A DNA stretch of 64,000 bases from Paraglaciecola sp. MB-3u-78 (lineage in GTDB: Bacteria; Pseudomonadota; Gammaproteobacteria; Enterobacterales; Alteromonadaceae). The DNA is taken from assembly GCF_002835935.1 (NCBI RefSeq), contig NZ_PJCF01000004.1, positions 248,001-312,000 on the forward strand. The letters run 5' to 3'. The notes beneath the pieces are model-generated. The model did not search any database. It was not told where the DNA came from and was given only the letters and a program-made list of their open reading frames with translations. A program made the translations under genes and the position numbers. This document shows, piece after piece, positions 53,396 through 61,306 of this stretch. The number at the start of each line of letters is the position of its first letter. Position 1 is the stretch's first letter.

Positions 53396-53833
53396 ATGGG
53401 ACGTTCCATTATTACGAGTGTGCCTACTGCCAGCGAAGCGTCCCGGGGAGGCCCGGGAAGTGAGACTCAGGCGGCGCCAGCCGTAGACGGCTATTCCGAT
53501 GCATTGATGAAGCTTATTCCTGCAGAGGTGATTAGTGTCTATCTGGCGATGCAATCAATTTTGATTAACGGGACGCCCAAACCAAATTGGGTGGCCTTCG
53601 TGGTCGTTTTTATGTTCGGCGTTTTTGCAACCTATTTCTATCTGCGCGTCAGCCTGAAAGTCACCAATAAATTGCAATTGCTGTTATCGGTTGGCGCATT
53701 TTGTGTCTGGGCCTATTCGATGTTACCCCAGGATTGCAGCTGGCATAACGGCACTTACGCCGGACTGTTGTTAATTGCGTACACATTTATAGCGCCCAAA
53801 ATTTCTTTAGATGTAAAAACCCAACCAAAATAG
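53396..53833 (+). CDS. Small polytopic membrane protein downstream of the caspase
   Basis: A 145-residue protein with a polar N-terminus of about 35 residues and about four hydrophobic segments: around 40-58 (IPAEVISVYLAMQSILI), 65-87 (WVAFVVVFMFGVFATYFYL), 94-111 (LQLLLSVGAFCVWAYSML) and 120-137. The element ALMKLIPAEVISVYLA is notable and probably family-defining. AAGGAGAGATAGA before the ATG is a good ribosome site, and it is surely cotranscribed with the caspase gene. I do not recognise a named family. A role as a membrane partner or substrate of the protease is a natural but untested guess. Confidence 0.8.
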   Translation: MGRSIITSVPTASEASRGGPGSETQAAPAVDGYSDALMKLIPAEVISVYLAMQSILINGTPKPNWVAFVVVFMFGVFATYFYLRVSLKVTNKLQLLLSVGAFCVWAYSMLPQDCSWHNGTYAGLLLIAYTFIAPKISLDVKTQPK

Positions 53834-53911
53834 CTCGGGGAATCTGTCTATCGGGTGACTTGAGCTGGAATGCCACCTAGCCCTTATTTGGAAGCTGGAT
53901 GAGTATCAGGT

Positions 53912-54928
53912 TTATTGCTTGGGCAATGGCATTGTTACATCAGTGATTAAACCTGTATACAACATAGCTACGTTACAGCGTGCGTAGTTCTGTCCGTAAT
54001 CTTGCATAATAGTGTTGTCATGTATAAAGCCATTTTTTTCGTAGAGATGGATAGCTGACTCACATTTTGCGTTGGTGAGTAAAAATAGCTTTTTAATGCC
54101 TAATGATTTAGCTTCATCGAGTACATGTTGTAGTAAAATCTCACCTACTTTAAGTCCTCTTGCAGATTTTAATACCCCCATTTTGGTCAGCTCAAAGCTG
54201 TTGTCGCCCTTATTCCAGAAGGCGCATGTGCCTACAATACCTAGGGTCGGGTGTTCAGCAAACCAAATTTTACCCCCTTGATTGATAATATGGCTTTGTG
54301 GATCTTCGAGTACTTGTTTATCGATAGTTTCTAACACAAACATATCGTCTATCCATTCTTTGTTAATGGTTTCAAAATGGTGGGCGAGGGCAGGTTCAAA
54401 CGGCTTAATCATTACTTGGGCTTGTATAGCGGTTTGGTCAAGATAACGCCGCGTGCGGGTAAGCAACGACTCACTAGAAAATGATTTTTCGAGCTTCAGT
54501 AAAGACCGATAAAAATCATTATTATGTTCAGTACACAAATCTACAGCTGCCTGTTGCACAGCGTCCCAGATTGGCTTCATCTCTTGCACTCGGACGCGGC
54601 CTTTAGGGGTTAAACTCAGTACCCGTTTACGTGAATCAGATTGGTCTATAACAATCTTAATCAGTTTTTCATTTTGTAACTGTTTACTAAACTGACTTAA
54701 GGCGGGCTGTGATAAACCCAGTAAATTCGATGCTTCCACTATGGTCAATACTTGTTTGTTGCTGTCTTTTACGTCTAGTAGCGCCATTAAAGTGAACCAT
54801 TTAGGATTAATGTTCATGCTAAATTCTTGATAAACATCCGACGTGCTGGCTAACATTCGCTCACTCATACGTTTTAGGCGACTGCCAAGAGCTAACTCTG
54901 CTAATTCATTTAAGAAATCTTGTTGCAT
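53912..54928 (-). CDS. MarR-family regulator fused to a GNAT acetyltransferase
   Basis: A 338-residue fusion. Residues 1-165 form a MarR-type winged helix (TIVEASNLLGLSQPALSQFS as recognition helix, DQSDSRKRVLSLTPKGR as wing). Residues 175-330 form a GNAT domain with the acetyl-CoA loop KMGVLKSARGLKVGEILLQH and LTNAKCESAIHLYEKNGF. Such MarR-GNAT proteins usually repress their own promoter and acetylate a small molecule or protein. Both halves look intact. ATG 54928. It converges on the membrane protein gene with a 78-base gap. Confidence 0.9.
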   Translation of the reverse strand: MQQDFLNELAELALGSRLKRMSERMLASTSDVYQEFSMNINPKWFTLMALLDVKDSNKQVLTIVEASNLLGLSQPALSQFSKQLQNEKLIKIVIDQSDSRKRVLSLTPKGRVRVQEMKPIWDAVQQAAVDLCTEHNNDFYRSLLKLEKSFSSESLLTRTRRYLDQTAIQAQVMIKPFEPALAHHFETINKEWIDDMFVLETIDKQVLEDPQSHIINQGGKIWFAEHPTLGIVGTCAFWNKGDNSFELTKMGVLKSARGLKVGEILLQHVLDEAKSLGIKKLFLLTNAKCESAIHLYEKNGFIHDNTIMQDYGQNYARCNVAMLYTGLITDVTMPLPKQ

Positions 54929-55040
54929 ATTATGCTCTATTAGAAAACTACATAACTTATTATATAAGTGGTTATGTAAAATGCAAAGGCACTGTTTTAT
55001 TGTAATTGACTAATTTGTATACCTAAATATCTACAAAGGT

Positions 55041-55862
55041 TTATTTATGATTTACGGCACTTGTAGGATAGCTAAATAGTACTTTTAGTTTTGCTTTAAG
55101 GCCTTTTGCATTAAGGGTTGTTTTAGCTAAATAAGCCCATTGATGAAAGGTAATTGTGAGTGGGTTATTACTATTTAACTGCCCAATAATCCCATATTTG
55201 CAGGGTTTTGATGCTTCTTCTTCAGCGTAAGTACCAAACAATTTATCCCAAATAATAAGCACCCCTGCAAAGTTTTTATCTAAATAACCTTTATTAATAG
55301 CATGATGCACTCGGTGGTGCGAAGGTGTATTAAATACTTTTTCAAACCAGCCTAATTTCTTCACTGTTTGGGTATGCACAAAAAATTGATAAGCCAAATT
55401 AAGCGCCACTACCGTAAATACAGTGATGGGGTCAAAGCCTAGTAATATCATCGGCATCCAAAATAACCACATACCCGCAATGGGATACATTAAGCTTTGT
55501 CTAAATGCAGTGGTAAAATTCATTTTAGTCGAGCTATGATGCACGATATGCGCAGCCCATAACCAATGAATATGGTGCGACGCTTTATGAAACCAATAAT
55601 ATAAAAAGTCTTGTAATATAAAGGCTACAAAAACACTGAGTGCTGAAAGTTCTATATCAAATAATCGATACCCATAAAGCCAATAAAAAAACGGCATTAA
55701 CAAAAGTAAAGCAATCGCATCTGCGCCTTGGTGCATCAGTGCTAGTGCGGTATTGGCCAAGCTATCCTTTATATCGTAATAGTGCCCATGCTTAATAAAC
55801 TCATAACTGATAAAAATCATAAATATAGGGCTTAGCATGAGTAAAATAGTTTCAATGCTCAT
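55041..55862 (-). CDS. Sterol-desaturase/fatty acid hydroxylase-family membrane protein
   Basis: A 273-residue integral membrane di-iron enzyme. The histidine boxes of the superfamily are HKASHHIHWLWAAHIVHHSS and, further on, HTQ followed by SHHRVHH. About four hydrophobic segments are seen. It should hydroxylate or desaturate a lipid; the specific substrate (fatty acid, hopanoid or carotenoid) cannot be told. It overlaps the SRPBCC gene by four bases and so is cotranslated with it. The divergent AraC regulator is the likely controller. Confidence 0.9.
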   Translation of the reverse strand: MSIETILLMLSPIFMIFISYEFIKHGHYYDIKDSLANTALALMHQGADAIALLLLMPFFYWLYGYRLFDIELSALSVFVAFILQDFLYYWFHKASHHIHWLWAAHIVHHSSTKMNFTTAFRQSLMYPIAGMWLFWMPMILLGFDPITVFTVVALNLAYQFFVHTQTVKKLGWFEKVFNTPSHHRVHHAINKGYLDKNFAGVLIIWDKLFGTYAEEEASKPCKYGIIGQLNSNNPLTITFHQWAYLAKTTLNAKGLKAKLKVLFSYPTSAVNHK

Positions 55863-56305
55863 AGGGCAACGTCTTTAAAGTGAGTAGCTAGTTTTTTGAG
55901 GGCTTGAGTGATATCTTTTTTAATGAAAAATCCAAGTACAAAACTGGGTATCCACCATGGCGCTTTACAGCTTATGTTGTAGGTAATTTCAGTTGTTGCC
56001 ATTGCACTACTATTATCTGTATCAAAAGATATATCGCCACGATGCAGGGCTACGGGTTTATTGCCCATTATTTGATAACTAATATGCTTGTCATCTGCGC
56101 TAATAATCTGTTCTTGAAATTTACCGCCAAGCATACTGACTTGCCTGATAGAGCCTTTGCCACCCCTTATTTCACCTTCATTTTGTGTTTTTAAGAGTAA
56201 AAATGTGGCATTAAAAAATCGATTTAAATGCTCATGATCAAGCAAAGTCTCTCTGACTTGTGAAGGCCTCGCGGCAAGACTTTGTTTTAAGCTTATTGAT
56301 ATCAT
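55859..56305 (-). CDS. SRPBCC-family lipid-binding-like protein
   Basis: A 148-residue START/Bet v 1-like protein. The N-terminus VRETLLDHEHLNRFFNATF and C-terminal amphipathic helix DITQALKKLATHF match the helix-grip fold. The body has the alternating beta strands KGSIRQVSMLGGKFQEQI and AMATTEITYNI. These proteins bind hydrophobic ligands; here the ATGA overlap with the desaturase gene suggests it delivers or removes the enzyme's substrate, which is inference. ATG 56305. Confidence 0.8.
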   Translation of the reverse strand: MISISLKQSLAARPSQVRETLLDHEHLNRFFNATFLLLKTQNEGEIRGGKGSIRQVSMLGGKFQEQIISADDKHISYQIMGNKPVALHRGDISFDTDNSSAMATTEITYNISCKAPWWIPSFVLGFFIKKDITQALKKLATHFKDVAL

Positions 56306-56402
56306 TTTTACAACAGCATCTATTTATCAGTTGAACTAGCATATAAAAATATTCCGTGACAGTATTGCTGTTACGCGACCATTTTTTAGCTTTAGGCGAC
56401 AA

Positions 56403-57407
56403 ATGAGCACACTTGCCGATCATTACTTTTCAAGTAGTCTTGATTACCTTGAAACTCTAGGACTTAACAGCCAGGTTGTTTTGTCGGCGATTAATTTTAA
56501 TGAGTACAATAATAAACAAGCACAACAGCTAGCGCCTCGCATTAGTTTAACTAGCTATAACGCATTGCTGGATTATGCACAACATACCTTAAATGAACCT
56601 TTGTTTGGTTTTAAACTTGGCCAGCAAATTCGTACTGCTGATTTTGGTGTGTTGGGATATTTGATAGAGTCGAGTAACAACCTTGCCAGCGCAATTGCAG
56701 CGCTGCTTAATTATGACAGTTTGGTAGCAGACATAGGCAAGGCGCAATTTGAGCAGCAAGATGATATTGCTGTTATTCGATGGTTACCCCATCCAAGCTG
56801 CAACCCACAGGTTATTTTACGTAACATGACGGCTTGGGTCTGTGTGATACGCCAATTACTTAACTCGCAGTTATCACCGAGTACGATTTATTTTACCCAA
56901 CCTTGGTCTCATACTGAAAAAAAGAGTCTCGCTAACTGGTTTCATTGCCCAATTGAAACTAACGCCCAATATAACCAAATTGAGTTCCCCAGTAGTTATT
57001 TAGCACTGCCTTTTAAAACCGACAACACACAAATTAATCTTGTACTTAAGCAAATATCAGAGCAGCAATTATCACGGTTTAAGAGTCAGCAATTATTAAC
57101 TGAAAAGATTAATCATTTACTGATGGCTAAAAATGATTTGGACGACTGCAATTTAATACGCACAGCAAGCGCATTAAATATGACTCCTCGAACTGTGCAG
57201 CGGCATTTAAAACGAGAACAAACAACCTTTGCTGATTTACTTGAGAGTGAACGTAAAAGGCGCCTTCATCTTTACATTGGGAAATACGCTTTTAGTACGA
57301 TTGCCATTAAGCTTGGTTTTAATGACCAAAGTTCGTTTAATCGCGCATTTAAACGCTGGTATGGATATAGCCCATTATATTATTTAAAACATAAATTAAT
57401 GCTGTAG
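56403..57407 (+). CDS. AraC-family regulator with Arabinose_bd-type sensor domain (OruR-like)
   Basis: A 334-residue transcription regulator. The N-terminal part (about 1-200, ADFGVLGYLIESSNNLASAI) is the Arabinose_bd/OruR-type sensor often tied to lipids, ornithine or opines. The C-terminal AraC domain (about 235-330) has two helix-turn-helix units, SALNMTPRTVQRHLKREQTT and IAIKLGFNDQSSFNRAFKRW, then the usual YGYSP. It is divergent from the SRPBCC-desaturase operon with a 97-base gap, so it most likely regulates that operon. ATG 56403. Confidence 0.92.
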   Translation: MSTLADHYFSSSLDYLETLGLNSQVVLSAINFNEYNNKQAQQLAPRISLTSYNALLDYAQHTLNEPLFGFKLGQQIRTADFGVLGYLIESSNNLASAIAALLNYDSLVADIGKAQFEQQDDIAVIRWLPHPSCNPQVILRNMTAWVCVIRQLLNSQLSPSTIYFTQPWSHTEKKSLANWFHCPIETNAQYNQIEFPSSYLALPFKTDNTQINLVLKQISEQQLSRFKSQQLLTEKINHLLMAKNDLDDCNLIRTASALNMTPRTVQRHLKREQTTFADLLESERKRRLHLYIGKYAFSTIAIKLGFNDQSSFNRAFKRWYGYSPLYYLKHKLML

Positions 57408-57517
57408 AGCCTGTTAATACTGAATAGTGTAGTCAATTTGGCATTTATTATTAAAAACCTAAACGCTTGTTATGTGGCGGTTAATAATTAGTCCACATTA
57501 CATTTTGGTTTAGAAAC

Positions 57518-57745
57518 TCAGCCTGATTTTTGTTTTTTATACACACATAAAGCGGATTGAGGGTAACCAAACAACGAAGAGATACACACGCTGACAATAT
57601 GCCATTCCAACGTAGCCTGAGCATTAATTACACCATCTAATTCATCTGTATTTAATTCTGAGTTCGTCCAACGCTTTTTGAACTCTAGATTAACTGTTTT
57701 ATATTCCCAATTGATATCTTCATCCCTATAGATATCAAAACTATG
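57518..57745 (-). pseudogene. Possible coding remnant without a start
   Basis: About 75 open codons on the reverse strand with no ATG, GTG or TTG start or ribosome site. The translation looks protein-like (RWTNSELNTDELDGVINAQA then TLEWHIVSVCISSLFGYPQS) but I recognise no family. It may be the 3' end of a decayed gene. The rest of the gap 57408-57852 has nothing I can name. Confidence 0.3.
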
Positions 57746-57852
57746 TTAATGACAGAAGCATATAACTTGTTTAAAATTTTGCCTAAACGGGTTGGCAATA
57801 ATTTCACAATATAATTCTGAAATATATGCCAACGAGTTTGGGTTTTACTGGG

Positions 57853-58092
57853 TTAGATTTTCTTATGACTACCATCACACATTGGCTGGGACGCCGTCAC
57901 TTTACAGCCACAAAAAAATACTTTCTTGGACTCGGTTGCCGTGTACTTCACAGGTGTAAAACCAGTGCCACCATGAGAACCATCACAAAAAGGTTGTTTG
58001 CCACTTTTACCACAAGCACACCAAAAGTAGTTTTTACCTGATTCTACTTCTACTGCATATGGCGTGTCAGATGCTCGAATTGCCTCACTCAT
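57853..58092 (-). CDS. Double CDGSH iron-sulfur domain protein
   Basis: A 79-residue protein with two CDGSH-type [2Fe-2S] sites. Site 1 is CACGKSGKQPFCDGSH (about 25-40) and site 2 CGCKVTASQPMCDGSH (about 61-76). Each fits C-x-C-x6-P-x-C-D-G-S-H except that the usual Ser/Thr after the first Cys pair varies in site 2. This is the bacterial tandem mitoNEET-like arrangement. It is likely a cytoplasmic redox or iron-sulfur carrier. ATG 58092 follows GAGGAATGTATT. A 70-codon frame that overlaps its start is not supported. Confidence 0.9.
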   Translation of the reverse strand: MSEAIRASDTPYAVEVESGKNYFWCACGKSGKQPFCDGSHGGTGFTPVKYTATESKKVFFCGCKVTASQPMCDGSHKKI

Positions 58093-58366
58093 AATACATT
58101 CCTCATAATTGTTAAATAACTTGAATTCTGGATAAGCCGTACTCTAGCACCGCTATTATCATACCTATCTTGGATGAACTTGCTCTCAATAGCTCGTTTT
58201 TCTTTCACAAGTTCGCCTCGATAAACGCAATAATAGCAGAACTGGATATGTTCAATTAATTGCATTTTTCGACCGTTATCTGTTCTCAGTTTCATTTGCA
58301 CATTGCGAGAGCTCTACCCAAGTGGTACAAATTCACCATTATTAATCATTAAATTAAAATAACGAC

Positions 58367-59119
58367 GTGCCTAAACAAATACTGACCACCGAGCAAGCTT
58401 TGCGTTACAACCGGCAAATAGTGTTACCTAACTTCGACTTAGATAAACAAGAAATCCTACTTAACGGCAAAGTGCTCATTGTTGGGGTAGGTGGCTTGGG
58501 TTGTGCTGCTGCTCAGTATTTAGTGGCCGCCGGTGTTGGCGAAATGACATTGATCGACGATGATAATGTTGAAAAAACGAATCTTCAGCGTCAAGTGTTA
58601 CATGGTGAAGCAGATGTAGGCGTAAATAAATGTGTGTCAGCTAAGGCATCATTAGAACAACTCAACAGTGATATTAAAATTAATGTCATACAAAAACGTC
58701 TTGAATTAGATGACTATCTTGAGCTTATTCAGTCACTTGATATGGTGCTAGATTGCACGGATAATTTGGCTAGCAGAAACACCCTCAATCAAGCTTGTTA
58801 TCAGGCAGGTACACCTTTGGTTTCAGCAGCAGCTATTCGTATGGAAGGCCAGCTGATGAGCATAGTACCGCAAGAAAAATCTGCCTGTTATGCTTGTATT
58901 AGTGCTTATTTTGGCGAGCAAAATTTAAGTTGTGTCGAGTCAGGTGTGATGTCCCCTGTGGTAGGTATTATCGGTGCTATGCAAGCATTAGAGGCGATTA
59001 AAGTGTTGTGTCACTACGGACAATGTCATATCAATAAATTGCTGATTTTTGATGGTATGACATCTACTTGGCAGACTTTTAAAGTGCCTAAAAAAGTCAA
59101 TTGTACAGTGTGTGGTTAA
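58367..59119 (+). CDS. moeB: MoeB/ThiF-type adenylyltransferase
   Basis: A 250-residue E1-like enzyme that adenylates the C-terminus of a ubiquitin-like sulfur carrier (MoaD or ThiS). The start region LRYNRQIVLPNFDLDKQEIL, the nucleotide loop VLIVGVGGLGCAAAQYL and the conserved NLQRQ are all seen. The zinc cysteines are CYAC (about 183-186) and CTVC at the C-terminus. It resembles MoeB slightly more than ThiF. The start is GTG 58367 with no good ribosome site. No other moe or thi gene is near, so which carrier it serves is open. Stand-alone location is unusual. Confidence 0.88.
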   Translation: MPKQILTTEQALRYNRQIVLPNFDLDKQEILLNGKVLIVGVGGLGCAAAQYLVAAGVGEMTLIDDDNVEKTNLQRQVLHGEADVGVNKCVSAKASLEQLNSDIKINVIQKRLELDDYLELIQSLDMVLDCTDNLASRNTLNQACYQAGTPLVSAAAIRMEGQLMSIVPQEKSACYACISAYFGEQNLSCVESGVMSPVVGIIGAMQALEAIKVLCHYGQCHINKLLIFDGMTSTWQTFKVPKKVNCTVCG

Positions 59120-59282
59120 TATGCACGTTTCGTTTTTCCTTTCAGACGTTACTAATCCATATTCTGGCTAAAAGCAATATAAACGCACACATAATAAATC
59201 ATCAACCTACATTCGTTTACAGTGCTCAACTTGTCACATTATTGATTTATAGTGGGGTCACTAATTATTTCGGGATCGATCA

Positions 59283-60974
59283 ATGAACCAATTCTCTCGC
59301 CGTCACTTTCTTAAATCGTCAGGTCTGGCAGCCAGCTCTATTGCCATTTCTACTGCTATTACTGGTTGTGCAACTGATACCACACACACCAAACTCTCTA
59401 ATATCGAATTTGAACATGGTGTAGCCAGTGGAGACCCAAGTAGTAGCGCGGTAATTATTTGGACTCGTGTCCAACCAGCATTAAAAGTAAATACAGCTCA
59501 ACTAACCTGGGAGCTAGCCGGTGATCGTGATTTCACCCAGATTTTACGCTCAGGTGTTGTCACAACACAACGTCATCAAGATTTTACAGTCAAAGTTGAC
59601 GTGCAACAGTTAAAACCTGCAACCGCTTATTATTATCGTTTTATCGGCGCGAATAACACCAGCCAAACCGGTCGCACACTCACGTTACCCGTTAACAATG
59701 TAGACAAAATTAAACTGGTTGTGGTGTCATGTTCTAATTATCCTGCCGGATATTTTAACGCTTACGACCATGCGGCACAGTTAGAAGACATTGATGCTGT
59801 ACTGCATTTAGGCGATTATATTTATGAATATCCTATGGGGGGTTATGCCACCGAAAAAGCCGCTGAAATTGGACGTGCTTTAGCACCAGATAACGACAAA
59901 GAAATTATCAGTCTAGACGATTACCGAAAGCGTTATGCCATCTATCGTACCGATAAAGGATTGCAAGCTTTACACGCCGCCGCGCCGTTTATTGCAGTGT
60001 GGGATGACCATGAGGTTTGCAACGACACATATAAAAACGGAGCCCAAAATCATAATGAAGGTGAAGGTGATTTTTTTGCACGACGTGCCGCCGCTATTCA
60101 AGCTTATTATGAATGGTTACCCATTCGCCCCCCATATGGTGAACAAAAACCTGAAATATACCGCAGTTTCGACTTTGGTCACTTGCTCAGCTTGCACATG
60201 TTAGACACACGCGTTATTGGTCGTGACAAACAATTAAGTTACAACGATTACCGGGACTCTGTAACCAAACAGCTAGACATAAAACAATTTTCACAAGATT
60301 TATATAAGCCACAAAGAACGCTCTTGGGAAAACAACAGATGTCTTGGTTGAAGAAATCGGTGAATCAATCAAAGAGCCAGTGGCAAATGCTTGGTCAACA
60401 AGTATTGATGGCGAAAATGCTAATTCCGGTTGAAGTATTTGCGGGTGGTGATATCGCAAATACCCCAGAGCGTATTACAGTCTTAAAAAGCCTAAAAGAC
60501 ACCCTTGATGCGGGGGGAGCACTTTCCCCAGAACAACAACAAAGACTAGCGTCTGTTATGCCGTATAATCTCGATGCATGGGATGGTTATCCTAAAGAGC
60601 GTGAAGATCTTTACGCCTTATTTAGCGCTCAAAACAAACGATTAGTGGTAGTCGCTGGTGACACTCATAATGCTTGGCACAGTGAGTTGAAAGATAGTGA
60701 AGGCAACATTGTGGGTGTAGAATTTGCCACTCCGGGGATCTCCTCTCCTGGCATGGAACAATATCTAAAACTGACTAAGGATAGTGCACAAATAGTGGCT
60801 GAAAACCTCAGCAGCCTAATTGCTGATCTTGAATATTGTAACCTACATCAGCGAGGGTACATGGTCGTGACCATTACGCCTGAAAGTGCTAGCGCCAAAT
60901 GGCATTTCGTTGACAATATACTCTCTGATAAATACAGTGTGATAGATACTCATCAAGCCAGTTATAAGGCTTAA
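59283..60974 (+). CDS. phoD: PhoD-type alkaline phosphatase, Tat-exported lipoprotein
   Basis: A 563-residue PhoD-family phosphodiesterase/phosphatase. The twin-arginine signal is SRRHFLKSSGLAASS followed by lipobox AITGC, suggesting Tat export and lipidation. The metal-binding sites are visible as AVLHLGDYIYEYPM, AVWDDHEVCND and VVVAGDTHNAWHSEL. The N-terminal PhoD_N beta domain (VASGDPSSSAVIIWTRV) is present. It scavenges phosphate from phosphodiesters using Ca2+ and Fe3+. ATG 59283. No Pho box was found upstream by eye. Confidence 0.93.
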   Translation: MNQFSRRHFLKSSGLAASSIAISTAITGCATDTTHTKLSNIEFEHGVASGDPSSSAVIIWTRVQPALKVNTAQLTWELAGDRDFTQILRSGVVTTQRHQDFTVKVDVQQLKPATAYYYRFIGANNTSQTGRTLTLPVNNVDKIKLVVVSCSNYPAGYFNAYDHAAQLEDIDAVLHLGDYIYEYPMGGYATEKAAEIGRALAPDNDKEIISLDDYRKRYAIYRTDKGLQALHAAAPFIAVWDDHEVCNDTYKNGAQNHNEGEGDFFARRAAAIQAYYEWLPIRPPYGEQKPEIYRSFDFGHLLSLHMLDTRVIGRDKQLSYNDYRDSVTKQLDIKQFSQDLYKPQRTLLGKQQMSWLKKSVNQSKSQWQMLGQQVLMAKMLIPVEVFAGGDIANTPERITVLKSLKDTLDAGGALSPEQQQRLASVMPYNLDAWDGYPKEREDLYALFSAQNKRLVVVAGDTHNAWHSELKDSEGNIVGVEFATPGISSPGMEQYLKLTKDSAQIVAENLSSLIADLEYCNLHQRGYMVVTITPESASAKWHFVDNILSDKYSVIDTHQASYKA

Positions 60975-61306
60975 AGTTAACCTGAACTCTGCTTAAGACC
61001 TGCCGCTTCCTTGAAAATCATTGCAACAATAACAGTCTCTTAGAGAGTAATAGTGGTGCTGGACGGTATGGCTTATCTAAGGCTAAGGTTAACGATTAAA
61101 CCTCGTACAAATTACACTATATCCCATAGTTTAATTGAATGGGCCTGTTGGGAAAGTACCAGCCGTTTTTGTGCTGCGTTCTCGCTACTTGAAAAGGGAA
61201 TGCCCTTGCAAGTCGCGACGCCTTGCCCAAAAGCCGCTGGTATTGCCTAAGAGGCCAATTATTTATGCCCACTGGTATAAGTTTGTAGGGAGAACTGATC
61301 ATCCTT
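60975..61306. other. Gap, possibly holding a dispersed repeat
   Basis: 332 bases. Overlapping short frames on both strands run through 61120-61260 (forward RFCAAFSLLEKGMPLQVATP, reverse KASRLARAFPFQVARTQHKN). That pattern, GC-richer than its flanks, is what intergenic repeats look like when mistaken for genes. From memory, similar short translations are common in Alteromonadales, but no second copy lies in this window. No terminator of the RND gene is evident. Confidence 0.4.

Noticed and set aside
58089-58301. 70-codon frame overlapping the start of the CDGSH gene (ATGA)
   Set aside because: No ribosome site or recognisable domain; the CDGSH gene has its own strong GAGGA site, so coupling is not needed.
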